DNA of 64,000 bases, from positions 40,823-104,822 of the forward strand of contig JACTTZ010000006.1 of the NCBI GenBank assembly GCA_015660915.1. Direction: 5' to 3'. The DNA comes from Methanomicrobia archaeon. GTDB lineage: Archaea; Halobacteriota; Bog-38; Methanoflorentales; Methanoflorentaceae. The position numbers were made by a program, and so were the translations under genes. The notes under the pieces were generated by a model that searched no databases, was not told the DNA's origin, and was given only the letters and a program-made list of their open reading frames with translations. Below are positions 34,500-43,419 of the stretch, piece after piece (within the stretch, counting starts at the first letter, position 1; every line of letters starts with the position of its first letter).

Positions 34500-34846
34500 T
34501 GACTAACCCCCCTTTGTAATCATCGCCAACACCAACATATCTTTTTCAGTTTTTTTCACACAACAAAGAGCCGGTAACTAAGCCGTTTAAGATGATTCTT
34601 TCAAATCTATTTGAATTCTACGTCTATCTAACGTTGCCTATATTCATCAAAACATGCTCCGGCTATAGGTGTTTGTAGCCTTCTAATCGATATGCTCGCG
34701 CTGCGCGTTAGTCGATGTAATCAATTTCAGATAGCGGTGTTTTCGCCTACATCAGGCAAAGAACAGTAGTTTAAAAATGAAGAACTAGGCACCTGTTAGG
34801 GTAATAAAGGACTTTAGACCATCTTGATCCAAGGAGAACGAATCCT
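34500..34846. other. Intergenic stretch
   Basis: No gene or clear repeat recognised; divergent promoter space between the RAM-domain gene and the cyclophilin-like gene. Confidence 0.4.
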
Positions 34847-35311
34847 ATGGACAAAATGATTCTGATCGAGTTTCCATTCAGAAAGACAGGAATCCCCGCA
34901 ACCCTCCTTATCCAAGAAGAACCAGAAATGTGCGAGATGCTGTGGGATCTTTTAGGCCAACCGATGAAGATGATATGCCACCACACATTGTCCACAGGAG
35001 ACTTTTTCCACGGTTGTGGCCGGCCTCCGAAACATCCAATTGCCACAGGTTCGCAGGCCACTCCCCTCGGAAAGAAACGGCTTCTTCTAAGCCAACTGAA
35101 GCCAGGCTCCGTCGTGTACATGGGAGGACACGACATTGCGATTGCCTACGGACCCGATATGACCGAGCCTTTAGTGGCGAGAGGGCCGGTCGTGGCACGA
35201 GTCCCTAAAGAGTTTCTCGGAGAGCTCTATGAGGCAGGGAGGGAGATCTGGAACGCCCAATTCATCACGCACCAACTGCAGACGATCACTCTAAAGAGAC
35301 AGGATGTGTAA
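34847..35311 (+). CDS. Cyclophilin-like domain protein (DUF3830 type)
   Basis: A 154-residue soluble beta-barrel protein: ILIEFPFRKTGIPATLLI, CEMLWDLLGQPMKMICHHTLSTGDFF, LKPGSVVYMGGHDIAIAYG. These suggest a cyclophilin-like fold of the DUF3830 kind. AAGGAGAA precedes the ATG. It forms an operon with the next gene (3 bp gap). The pair resembles, in order, the N-terminal barrel and C-terminal helical bundle of cucumopine synthase, but split in two. That comparison is from memory of the domain family and needs a search. Confidence 0.6.
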   Translation: MDKMILIEFPFRKTGIPATLLIQEEPEMCEMLWDLLGQPMKMICHHTLSTGDFFHGCGRPPKHPIATGSQATPLGKKRLLLSQLKPGSVVYMGGHDIAIAYGPDMTEPLVARGPVVARVPKEFLGELYEAGREIWNAQFITHQLQTITLKRQDV

Positions 35312-35314
35312 GTT

Positions 35315-35875
35315 GTGGCTAAACACTGGCGAGAAGTGAAAAACGAAATCGAGGAGGAAATAGACCGAATATGGTGGCAGGAACCTGAGGAGGTCAAGAT
35401 GAGCAGACTTGGGATATTTCCAAGTGGGGCCGGGACAGACGGTCAGGTGTTGGGGAACCTTTTGTTCCTTGTCTCGGACACTCAGGCCTTGGGATGGTGG
35501 ACGATCGAGCCTGCGATCCGATCCGCGATCGCAGATCCTCTCTTTACTCTTGAGCACTGCAAGAGAATGTGGAAGTACTTGACGGTGCACATGGCTAAGC
35601 TCTTGGGCGGTACCGACCCTCCTAAATGCCCTGCTCCATGGTTAAATTTGCCCAAGCTTGTCGAGCTTTGTAATGACATTGTGGACTCCTTGGATACTGT
35701 TGAAACAAAGGAGGAGTTTGCCGACCTCATCTGGAGCTGGGAAAATTACGTGAACAGACTGAACAAGTGGTTCTCCCTCGTGTTCCCCTGGCACCTCGGG
35801 CTTGGTTTCCCAAGGAGAGGACAAGAAGAGATAAACGAGATGGTTCGTCTGTCTCGTATCTGGGAAAAACAGTGA
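35315..35875 (+). CDS. Helical-bundle protein, possible cucumopine-synthase C-terminal-like
   Basis: A 186-residue helical protein starting with GTG. The run EEEIDRIWWQEPEEVKMSRLG followed by IFPSGAGTDGQVLGNLLFL resembles the helical bundle domain described at the C-terminus of cucumopine synthase; LGLGFPRRGQEEINEM lies near the end. It follows the cyclophilin-like gene by 3 bp, so the two products likely work together on a small molecule. The function is inferred only from this domain pairing. Confidence 0.55.
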   Translation: MAKHWREVKNEIEEEIDRIWWQEPEEVKMSRLGIFPSGAGTDGQVLGNLLFLVSDTQALGWWTIEPAIRSAIADPLFTLEHCKRMWKYLTVHMAKLLGGTDPPKCPAPWLNLPKLVELCNDIVDSLDTVETKEEFADLIWSWENYVNRLNKWFSLVFPWHLGLGFPRRGQEEINEMVRLSRIWEKQ

Positions 35876-35999
35876 CTATTCCCCCTCTTTGGGAGCAAGC
35901 ATTACAATATACACGTCTTTCCTCAGAGGCGGGTTTCGAGCCGACGATTGGTGCTTCGAATGCTTGGGCGCATGGCGAAGGATAATGGTTAAGTGTTGA

Positions 36000-36363
36000 G
36001 TACCACCTGTTCCACTATTATGCTAGCTGCAGCACGTTACCCGGGCCTTTTTTCTGATTTTGCGCCGCGCAAACACGAGCTACCTCTATCCAGTTGTGCG
36101 ATTACCCCGTCAGTTCTCAGCACTCGTGGGAATGTCTTCACGAATCTATCAAACGATATGCGAGGGGGCACTTGCCTTCCTTGTTGTTGTCGGATCGGGG
36201 GACCCAGCTATAGAGAAAAATGCTGAGAAATCAGAAAAAGCCTGCTCAAGCCCTGAATTGCCCGCCTTGACATAGCGGGCACATATTGTTGCACCACTTA
36301 CACGATATCAATACCTGCTATTGCCCTCAGTGACACGTTACATAACATCGCCTCAGCGAGGCG
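36000..36363 (+). repeat. Dispersed RIYQT/hairpin repeat, copy 3
   Basis: Contains the TATTATGCTAGC sequence shared with copy 4, the coding-like string LPRQFSALVGMSSRIYQTICE, and, 150 bp later, the hairpin CGCCTC-AGC-GAGGCG. The internal part has diverged more than in the other copies. Confidence 0.5.
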
Positions 36364-36544
36364 GGGTCACTGTGATATCGCGCCTCATTGTGCTGTTGAT
36401 GTCGCTGCGAATGAACATAGCTCACAAAGCCACGTTCGGGTAGGAAAGGCCCGCAGATAGTTCACAAAGGCGGAAACATAGAAACTCATCGAGAGCGTTT
36501 TTCCGCAAACGTGGTGTGGTTGTCTCTCTTCTGAAACAAGCAGC

Positions 36545-36772
36545 TTAATAGGAGGTGTCTTGCACCACGTTAAAAACGCCAGGACTCGCACCCCTGAGCT
36601 TCTTGTGTAGTTGGGCCCTGGCCCTCCTTTGTGCTTTGCTTTCTAGAATGCGGTTTCGTTCTTTTTCTGAGTAGGTTGCGAGTGGCCTGTGATAATCCTG
36701 ATAGTCCCTCGATCTTGTTCCCCTGCTCATTTGTTTGACCTTTAGCCTTATGGGCAAGTGTTCGCTAGCCAC
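36545..36772 (-). CDS. Doubtful small basic protein
   Basis: A 75-codon frame with a very basic middle (SEKERNRILESKAQRRARAQ). No family, no strong ribosome binding site, and repeat remnants on both sides. It may be a decayed gene. Confidence 0.2.
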   Translation of the reverse strand: MASEHLPIRLKVKQMSRGTRSRDYQDYHRPLATYSEKERNRILESKAQRRARAQLHKKLRGASPGVFNVVQDTSY

Positions 36773-36973
36773 TTTTACTCCCTACATGAATAAAATATGC
36801 TCCGTCTCTGTTCTGAAGATCTGCGGCTAGCAATTTCCTTTCGATCAAACCTGATTGACTAAGTACTTTTCATGACGTTCTTCTTCCCGAAGAGAGCTTA
36901 TTTTTTGGTTGGCTAGTTTTTCAAGGATCTCCCTAAAATAACCAGCGGCATCTAAGCATTGTGTCCGCCCAGT

Positions 36974-37030
36974 GCTGCATATAGGCGTCATACACGTGAT
37001 CAGGCAGCGGATGTCGATAATTGCTCATTC
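36974..37030 (-). repeat. PLPxHVYDAYM repeat, copy 2
   Basis: Encodes, leftward, HPLPDHVYDAYMQHW after an ATG (MSNYR). Related to the copy at 34080-34137. Confidence 0.6.
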
Positions 37031-37071
37031 AAGGGACTCGCGTGACGCTTAGCCCGGGGCCGCCTCGCCGA

Positions 37072-37536
37072 TCAAGGATGCTCGAAGATAGCGCCAGTCG
37101 TGTCCGAGCCCGTCATATCAGCCCCCGTAAGGTCGGCGCCGATACAGGTCGCCTCACTGAGGTCAGCCTTGACAAGCTTAGCGCCCCGCAACGCAGCGTT
37201 GGTGAGGTTCGCCTTGGTGAGGTTAGCGCCAGAAAGGTCGGCCTCGTTGACTTCAGCCTCGGTAAGATCCGCCTTGATAAGGGTTACTCGCGTAAGGTCA
37301 GCCTCTTCAAGGTCAGCCTCTTCAAGGTCAGCCTCGGTCAGGTCAGCCGCGTGAAGGCTAGCTTGGGTGAGGTCAGCTCCGGTAAGGTCGGCTTTGATAA
37401 GATCCGCTTCGGTGAGGTCGGCTCCGGTAAGGTAAGCCCCACTGAGATCTGGCCGTATCTCCGGATGCGCCGCTCTCCATTGGTTCCAGACCGGTACTCC
37501 CTGCAGGAGCATTTGGACATGGGATTGGTTTGCCAT
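37072..37536 (-). CDS. Pentapeptide repeat protein
   Basis: A 154-residue protein. After about 28 residues (ANQSHVQMLLQGVPVWNQW) it has roughly 23 consecutive A(D/N)Lxx pentapeptides, such as ADLTEADLIKADLTGADL, ending TGSDTTGAIFEHP. These form a right-handed quadrilateral beta helix. Some such proteins mimic DNA or protect gyrase, but most are unassigned. The DNA shows a strong 15-bp period from the coding repeats. The start was set at the ATG giving ANQSHVQ; an ATG 14 codons upstream is possible. Confidence 0.9.
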   Translation of the reverse strand: MANQSHVQMLLQGVPVWNQWRAAHPEIRPDLSGAYLTGADLTEADLIKADLTGADLTQASLHAADLTEADLEEADLEEADLTRVTLIKADLTEAEVNEADLSGANLTKANLTNAALRGAKLVKADLSEATCIGADLTGADMTGSDTTGAIFEHP

Positions 37537-37972
37537 GGTAAGTCTTGCCTCTGCTCGATTGTGCAAGAGAGTGCGCATTTGTGAGATATAGCTCTGTCCT
37601 TCAGGTTATTACCCGTGACTCAACAACACTGCGCGTAATTATGCTTCCAATTGCGCGGGCAGTAAAAGCAAACAACAAAAAACGACAAACTAATAATGCG
37701 GACTTTTCTTGCAAGATTCGCGTAATAGCGATGTAAGCGCAGATTGCCGGAAGTGCGACCCCTAACTAAAAAAAGAGTCGTGACGCTCACAAAAAGGGGG
37801 ACGTATAAGGGGTTTGCTATTTTATTAATGAAATAAAAAAATATCGCAGTTCCAGTGTGATTCTCTTCAGGCAGGCCCAAGCTATGATAGCCAGCGTGTT
37901 TCTCCTTCGTGATCTGTTTTTTCCTTGCCTATGCCTTATTACCTTCCGTGCGCTACTTAGTTTGATGATACT
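37537..37972. other. Intergenic stretch
   Basis: No gene or notable structure recognised; A+T-rich segment near 37790-37860. Confidence 0.4.
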
Positions 37973-38665
37973 ATGACCGACGAAAAGAAAGAGAACAGAA
38001 TCGCCAGGGAAGAACGACGCAAGCATCCCTTCGAGGGAATCGTTACGCCCGAGGTGCTCGAACGGGGGCACCACTGGATCACCGTCCAGCTGAGGAACGT
38101 CTCAACGGAGCCCCTCGTCGACGTAAGGGCGACGCTGTATACCTATAACACGCACAATCTCGACGTTTTGCCAAGCGGCTCTTTTCATTTCGTGAAAGAG
38201 TTGCGCCCTCACGACATGGCAGCGCTCAATTTTCACGTTTTTGCGAACCACACTGGATGGGTCTATCTGCATGTCACGGCGTACCGCGACGGTGCTTACG
38301 TGAGCTGGTACTCTCCCTATTATGAGGTTCGACTCATTGAAGATCCCGCCGAGATCCGGACCTTTTTCGTGAATCGGCCCTACTGGGCGTATGAAGAAAC
38401 AATCGAGACGGAGACGGTAGTCCACGCCCACCGCGACGTGTCAAATCTACGGCTCGAAATCGCCGCAACTCCCCCGTCAAAATCCCACACGCTCATGGAC
38501 GTGATCGATATCGACTTCACCGCAGAAGGCGACACGAAGCGATTCGTAAGCGAGCTCTACGCGAGTGAAGAAGGCGTGTACCACCTCACAGCGCGCCTTT
38601 TTCACGAACAGAAGCTCATTAGTAGCAAGCTGGCATCCTGCTACGTGACGCCCCTTGAAGAGTGA
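37973..38665 (+). CDS. Hypothetical protein with two beta-sandwich-like halves
   Basis: A 230-residue soluble protein. After a charged N-terminus, residues 25-120 (WITVQLRNVSTEPLVDV, MAALNFHVFANHTGWVYLHVTAY) and 130-228 (VVHAHRDVSNLRLEIAA, VYHLTARLF) both show strand patterns like Ig-type or CARDB-like domains. No signal peptide or membrane anchor. No family recognised. Monocistronic. Confidence 0.6.
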   Translation: MTDEKKENRIAREERRKHPFEGIVTPEVLERGHHWITVQLRNVSTEPLVDVRATLYTYNTHNLDVLPSGSFHFVKELRPHDMAALNFHVFANHTGWVYLHVTAYRDGAYVSWYSPYYEVRLIEDPAEIRTFFVNRPYWAYEETIETETVVHAHRDVSNLRLEIAATPPSKSHTLMDVIDIDFTAEGDTKRFVSELYASEEGVYHLTARLFHEQKLISSKLASCYVTPLEE

Positions 38666-38932
38666 ATCTGCGTCTCGTCGGTGGGGCTGCAGTTTGTGTA
38701 GGGTCGCGCCCAGCGGATGTTAGAGGGGGACGCGTGAAAAGTCTGTCTGTTAACCAGCAGCACGATTGCTAGATCGGAGATGGCAGGCGCCCCCACCATT
38801 GCACCCTTCATCCCTCAAAGTTTGGCTGGTCATACTTGGTGCGGGGCTGTGATGGGAGTCGTGATTGCCGAGTTTGCGTTCAGGGCGATTCGGCGATTGA
38901 GAGCTAGCCGCGCGTGGCTCACCACTGAGTTT
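38666..38932. other. Intergenic stretch
   Basis: 267 bp; nothing recognised. Confidence 0.35.
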
Positions 38933-39142
38933 TCACAGGCGGCTCGTATCCTCTTCAGCTTCGAGCATTTCCATCAAGGGCTTCTTTAGGACGAGCACCC
39001 GCCTTCCAACTCTTGTGGCCCGCAGTTCGCCGTCCCGCACCATCCGGTAAGCGGTCGTCCGGCTCACGCCGATAAGGCGTGCAGCGTGCTCAACGGACAA
39101 GGTCAGTGCCTCGTCTTTATGGTGTTCTTTGGTCTTGTTCAC
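38933..39142 (-). CDS. Excisionase-family (HTH_17) DNA-binding protein
   Basis: A 69-residue protein from a GTG start, with the helix-turn-helix LSVEHAARLIGVSRTTAYRMVRDGEL then the wing RATRVGRRVLVLK. This is the MerR/Xis-like excisionase fold. A start 18 codons upstream is possible but adds atypical residues. Excisionases steer integrases; no integrase is visible nearby, so it may be a leftover or a transcription factor. Confidence 0.75.
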   Translation of the reverse strand: MNKTKEHHKDEALTLSVEHAARLIGVSRTTAYRMVRDGELRATRVGRRVLVLKKPLMEMLEAEEDTSRL

Positions 39143-39305
39143 AGCTACGAAAAAGGCGCTGAGCCAAATATATATTTCGCCCTTCCACGGGGTCACTTCT
39201 CCCGATGCAACTTATGCAGTTCAGCTGTTACGAAAGGAGATTCTATAGTGTTAGGCTCGGCAAAGCTACTTAATCATTCAAGAAGAATTCTAAGCGGTGA
39301 TATCA

Positions 39306-39602
39306 TTGGCTGAAAAGGAACGCACCTTTGTCGCACCGAATGCATTTTTCTATCACGATGCGAAAAACTACACGATCGACGTGGAACTACCCGGCGCAGA
39401 CAAGAAGGACATTAAAGTTGAAGCGGGGGAGAACGGGTTTTGTCTCTCGGCACCTCGAGAAGATATCGAATACGCCGGCTGCTGGGCACTCTCTCATTCC
39501 ATCAATCCGGAAGGGGCAACGGCCACGTTCAAAAATGGCCTTCTGAGGGTGACCATACCCCTCGCGCAACGGCTTGAGGGCGTCAAGGTACCCATAAAAT
39601 AG
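39306..39602 (+). CDS. Hsp20/alpha-crystallin family protein 1
   Basis: A 98-residue small heat-shock-like chaperone made only of the alpha-crystallin domain: YTIDVELPGADKKDIKVEAGENGFCLSA and the terminal FKNGLLRVTIPLA. The C-terminal I-x-I anchor is absent (ends VKVPIK). The TTG start is chosen because GGTGAT lies 5 nt upstream and because its paralogue aligns exactly from its GTG start. A gene for a hypothetical protein separates the two paralogues. Confidence 0.88.
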   Translation: MAEKERTFVAPNAFFYHDAKNYTIDVELPGADKKDIKVEAGENGFCLSAPREDIEYAGCWALSHSINPEGATATFKNGLLRVTIPLAQRLEGVKVPIK

Positions 39603-39875
39603 TTTACCTAGTCATAGGGCGGCGGTGTTTTAACGCTGCGGGTGGCTGAGGACCCGAGAGTGCGGAACAGAACGGCGTGGCCCGTTCCGTCTTATGGCCC
39701 GAGTTGCAGAATTGACCCCGCGCAAACCACAGGAGTGACTCGCCTTATAAGCGCTTCAGTTTCAGAGCTTCCCATATACGACTAGATGGCTCGATCGCGT
39801 GTTACGAAAACCCAATTCTGATACGGGACGACAATAGCCTTAAGGGATTCTACGCAGTTTGTTCTGGTGATTGAA
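39603..39875. other. Intergenic stretch
   Basis: About 270 bp; no structure beyond the promoter region of the next gene. Confidence 0.35.
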
Positions 39876-40301
39876 ATGCAAGAACGTGTTTTTGAGAGCG
39901 TTAGCGACGTTACCTTTTGTCTCAATGAGGTGCCTCACGCTGGTCGCGGTGCGGTCAATTTCACCGTCAAGCAAGATGAGCTCTCGGCGTCAAACCTTGA
40001 CGAACCAAGGGCGAGGGTTTCCGGATTAGAAGACGCCTATGGGGTAATTAGCCTCGATAGTCAACAAAACCAGGAGCTCATCCACAAACTCAATGAGTAT
40101 TTCGTCGCCAAGCAACGCCTCACACTTAAAGGAGAGTTCAAGGACACGCTCACTGGCACGGTAGCGGCGTGGATGCTCGAGGTGCAGCTGTCAAGAAGGA
40201 AGTCTTCAAGTTCGGGTCAGGAAAGAACCACTACCTATGGATTTGACTTGGCCCTCGCGTCGAAACACCTTACAGGCGCGCACGACGTTAAGCGCTGCTA
40301 G
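39876..40301 (+). CDS. Hypothetical protein between the Hsp20 paralogues
   Basis: A 141-residue soluble protein starting MQERVFESVSDVTFCLNE with GGTGA 5 nt upstream. The middle (VISLDSQQNQELIHKLNEYFVAKQRLTLKGEFKD) alternates strands and helices; the end is basic and low-complexity (SRRKSSSSGQE). No family recognised. The same GGTGA ribosome binding site is used by both flanking Hsp20 genes. Confidence 0.55.
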   Translation: MQERVFESVSDVTFCLNEVPHAGRGAVNFTVKQDELSASNLDEPRARVSGLEDAYGVISLDSQQNQELIHKLNEYFVAKQRLTLKGEFKDTLTGTVAAWMLEVQLSRRKSSSSGQERTTTYGFDLALASKHLTGAHDVKRC

Positions 40302-40475
40302 CACGGTTTAAAGGTGCACTGACGGCGTGGCCAAAGCTATATCTCGGTCACTAATGAGTGCTTTAACGCTCCTTTGCTTTATGCCTCCTCGCACGCTAAA
40401 AGAGGCTGGTTTTGCGGCTTTAGCGCGGCTAAGCTATTTAAGCGTTTGACGTGTACCTTCCGATGGTGATTATCA

Positions 40476-40772
40476 GTGGCTAAAAAAGAACGGATCCCGG
40501 TCGCACCAGACGCGGTTTTCTATCACGATGCCGAAACCTACACCATTATCGTGGAGCTCCCTGGCGTACACAAGAAGGACATCGAGTTTGAAGCGATGGA
40601 AAATGGATTTTGTCTGACGGCACCCAGAGATGATATAGAGTACAGGGGCTGCTGGGTACTTATGATTAAGACCGATCCGGAAAAAGCAACGGCGACGTTT
40701 TCGAATGGCCTTTTAAAGGCGATTATACCGTTGGCAGAGCGAGTTGCCGGCGTGAAGGTACCGATAAAATAG
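40476..40772 (+). CDS. Hsp20/alpha-crystallin family protein 2
   Basis: A 98-residue paralogue of the protein at 39.3 kb, about two-thirds identical by eye (YHDAETYTIIVELPGVHKKDIEFEAMENGFCL, then FSNGLLKAIIPLAE). GTG start with GGTGATTATCA just before it. Recent duplication followed by divergence; both lack an extended N-terminus, so they probably form small oligomers. Confidence 0.88.
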   Translation: MAKKERIPVAPDAVFYHDAETYTIIVELPGVHKKDIEFEAMENGFCLTAPRDDIEYRGCWVLMIKTDPEKATATFSNGLLKAIIPLAERVAGVKVPIK

Positions 40773-41602
40773 ACCACCCTGTTGCGCTTTTTTTTACTTG
40801 AAAGTGGCCTATCGAACAGATGACGGGCTGAGCTGCGATTGTGAGGCTCAAAACGAAAGAAAAAGCACAAACAAACGAATCATCACAAAAAAGTGAAATT
40901 AAACTCTATAGGATATGTAGATCCCGAAAGTGATCCCTGTCAACGGCGTGTTTGAGAGCCAAGGCGTATTCGCCCGATGCTTCAGGGCAGAGGTATTTCC
41001 CTCCCCTGAAAGCCCTACTCCAAAAGCCGTTGGCAGCTGCCTTTTCCTCCACACATCCTATAGAGCGTATTTTAATTATACACATCGCTTCGATTTATAC
41101 CTTTCATAAGAGTCGAGCGCAATCCTATCGATAAGTTGGCAAAAAAATGCCTTACGAGGCAAAATAGCGCTTTCCGTCTTTTGATTTGTGCGGTCGCGCC
41201 AGGCCTATCAGAACGATTAAGTGCCCAGCGTCCCACCGTGCAAGTATTATGCTAGCCGCTGAACTTTGCCCTAACCCTTTTGCTACTGCTGCATCGCCAA
41301 CACAGGAGTTGCTGTAGATCCACCATACCAAAATTCGCTCCATTGCGCAAAAGCAGGTTATAGCTATCCGACGATTCGCTTGCCGCACACGTTTTCAATC
41401 TTCGCAGGTCTGCTCGCGCATCTACCAGACCGTGCGTGAAGGAGCTATGGCCAGATTAAAGAAGAAAGCTGCTATTCTTCTAATAAATTCTCCACCTCAG
41501 CGAGGCGCAAGTCACTTCGTCGTGGTTATGCTGACTGACTCATCAATCTGACAGCGCGACTCGACGAGTGCCTGAAAATGGGGGTAATAACTAAAAAACT
41601 AA
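40773..41602. other. Gene-poor stretch with repeat copy
   Basis: About 830 bp with no convincing gene. It contains the fourth RIYQT/hairpin repeat (listed separately). Confidence 0.4.
41215..41515 (+). repeat. Dispersed RIYQT/hairpin repeat, copy 4
   Basis: Shares TATTATGCTAGC with copy 3, TTCGCTCCATTG with copy 2, the coding-like SYPTIRLPHTFSIFAG and RIYQTVREGAMARLKKKA, and the hairpin CACCTC-AGC-GAGGCG. The most protein-like of the copies: its frame continues through the hairpin. Confidence 0.6.
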
Positions 41603-41884
41603 AAGGCCGACGTAAAAGACGATTATTATGTCTGCATTGCGTACCGCCTCACGTTTCGCGGCACGCACCAAGACGAGCTTATGGGCACGCCGGCGACGGG
41701 AAAGCACGTGACTTACTCGGGAATCGGCATCGACAAGGTCGTCAACGGGACGATCATGGAGATGTGGCTCAACTTTGACGCTCTCGGCCTGCTGCAGCAG
41801 GTGGGGGCAGTCCACTCTCCCGGGGCGATGGCAAACAAGGCAGCGTACTACTACACAGGCAAAGAGGTCAAAGGGCAGAAGTAG
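41603..41884 (+). pseudogene. 5'-truncated SnoaL-like ester cyclase
   Basis: An open frame of about 93 codons without a proper start (an in-frame TAA lies just upstream). It encodes YRLTFRGTHQDELMGTPATGK, then VNGTIMEMWLNFDALGLLQQVGAV, which is the C-terminal half of a SnoaL-type ester cyclase. The N-terminal half is missing, so this is a gene remnant. Related to the intact gene at 12.7 kb. Confidence 0.75.
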
Positions 41885-42033
41885 GGATCAGTCAGTAAGG
41901 GAATATCCGCCCTTTCAGTTCGGTGACAGTCCTCCCGCTTTGATAGACCACGTGCGCCATCCTTTCTGCTTATTCACTGCACAAGAAAAAGTGGAAAGGT
42001 CTCCTTGGACCTTCCCGAGCTAATTGGCAAAGC

Positions 42034-42531
42034 TCAATCGATTCTGTTGAACAGCTTCCCGTCAGTGCCGCATACCTGACACTTCGCTGGCGGCTCCTTT
42101 TCCACTGTATTCCCGCAGATCGGACAGACGTAATAGGGGTAAGTCTCTGTTGATTTGCCTTGGGTGGCAAGAAGCTTGTTAAAAAGCTTAGAATGGACCT
42201 TCTCCACCTCGTTTGCGTCGTGGAAGGACATTTCGGCCTCTTTTTGCTTCTCGACTTTGGCCGTTTCAATCATCTCCGGATACATGCTCTCATACTCAGA
42301 ATCCTCGCCAGAGATGGCCGCCTTGAGGTTTTCTGGAGTGGACTGGATGGCTTTCATAGCCCTTAGATGGTTGTTGGCATGAACTGCCTCTGCCGCAGAA
42401 GCTGCCCGAAACAGCTTCGCTGCCTGGGTGTATCCTTCTTTATCTGCTTTGGCTGCAAAAGCCTGGTATTTGCGGTTGGCCTGAGACTCTCCTGCAAATG
42501 CTTCTCTCAAGAAGTCTTGGGTTTTAGACAT
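42034..42531 (-). CDS. rbr: Rubrerythrin
   Basis: A 165-residue non-heme diiron peroxidase that reduces hydrogen peroxide in anaerobes. The four-helix bundle carries the diiron ligands in AGESQANRKY, AEAVHANNHL, the MYPEMIE segment and DANEVEKVHSKLF. The C-terminal rubredoxin-like domain has CPICG and CQVCG. Adjacent to ferritin on the same strand, 200 bp apart, suggesting a shared oxidative stress role. Confidence 0.96.
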   Translation of the reverse strand: MSKTQDFLREAFAGESQANRKYQAFAAKADKEGYTQAAKLFRAASAAEAVHANNHLRAMKAIQSTPENLKAAISGEDSEYESMYPEMIETAKVEKQKEAEMSFHDANEVEKVHSKLFNKLLATQGKSTETYPYYVCPICGNTVEKEPPAKCQVCGTDGKLFNRID

Positions 42532-42731
42532 ATTCTACGATCTCCTTTTTCGAATTATTACTTTGTATCTGTTGATCCTATTGAATACTATAGAGCAAAC
42601 CTCTTTTAATGCCTATCGGGACTTTGTTTGGATTCTCTATGTGTGGTACTCTAATCTACAAAGCGAAATTACACGTGTGTGCTAATTTCACCGAAGGCAT
42701 AGCGCTTTAGGGCGATGCACTGAGGTAATTT

Positions 42732-43247
42732 TTAGACGTTTGCTTCTGGGAGTGGAACATAAACCCTTGCAGCCAACTCGTTATCTAACATAAACAAAGC
42801 CGCAGAATCCTGAGCTATCATCTTTAAGCGCCTAACTATAGCCGTAAAATTAGATTCCTCCTCTATCTGCTCATTTACATACCACTCAAGGAAGCTTGAA
42901 GCTGCATAGTTTTTCTCTTCGACAGCAATAGTTTTTAAGTCGTAAATTCTGCCTGTGACAATTTTTTCATGGTTTAATGCTATCTCAAAAACATTCAAAA
43001 CAGAGCTAAAATCTGATTGTGGATCTTGGAAACTAGTAATCTTAACATTGCCTTCCATTTCGGCGACAAAATTAAAAAACTTCATCGCGTGATCTACCTC
43101 TTCGCGATATTGCACTCTTAGAAAATGCGAAAAGCCTGGCAGATCAATAGCAGCACAATAGGCAGCCATTGATAAGTAAATGTGGGCTGAATAGAATTCG
43201 AAATTCATTTGCTCGTTAATAGCTTGATTCAATTTTGGGGAAATCAT
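42732..43247 (-). CDS. ftn: Ferritin
   Basis: A 171-residue non-heme ferritin that stores iron by oxidising Fe(II) at its ferroxidase centre. Ligands: Glu17 in NEQMNFEFYSAHIYLSM, the REEVDHAMKFF Glu/His pair, and NEQIEEESNF. Length and helical pattern are normal. It lies in a noticeably A+T-rich block with the HEAT and TfoX-like genes. Confidence 0.96.
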   Translation of the reverse strand: MISPKLNQAINEQMNFEFYSAHIYLSMAAYCAAIDLPGFSHFLRVQYREEVDHAMKFFNFVAEMEGNVKITSFQDPQSDFSSVLNVFEIALNHEKIVTGRIYDLKTIAVEEKNYAASSFLEWYVNEQIEEESNFTAIVRRLKMIAQDSAALFMLDNELAARVYVPLPEANV

Positions 43248-43419
43248 TTGTCTTGTCTCCTAAAATATCGTTTCTTGAATTTATATTACTACAAAAATAA
43301 AATAAAACAAGCGTTTAATTATCCTTTTAGTAATTATTATTGTTCTATTCTCAGCATATATTTCTTTTATCACAAATGTTTTTCTATAATGCTAATATGT
43401 TGCACAAATAATCCAAGCA

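Larger units (their letters stand above)
35876..37071. other. Long gene-poor stretch with repeat remnants
   Basis: About 1.2 kb with no convincing gene other than a weak 75-codon frame. It carries a RIYQT repeat copy, its hairpin, and a PLPxHVYDAYM copy, listed separately. Confidence 0.4.

Noticed and set aside
37072..37536. 15-bp periodic DNA repeat considered as a tandem repeat or CRISPR
   Set aside because: The period is explained by the pentapeptide codons of one intact protein.
41578..41602. ATG at 41578 as start of the SnoaL-like fragment
   Set aside because: It is in another frame, and the SnoaL frame has a TAA at 41600; the piece is a truncated remnant.
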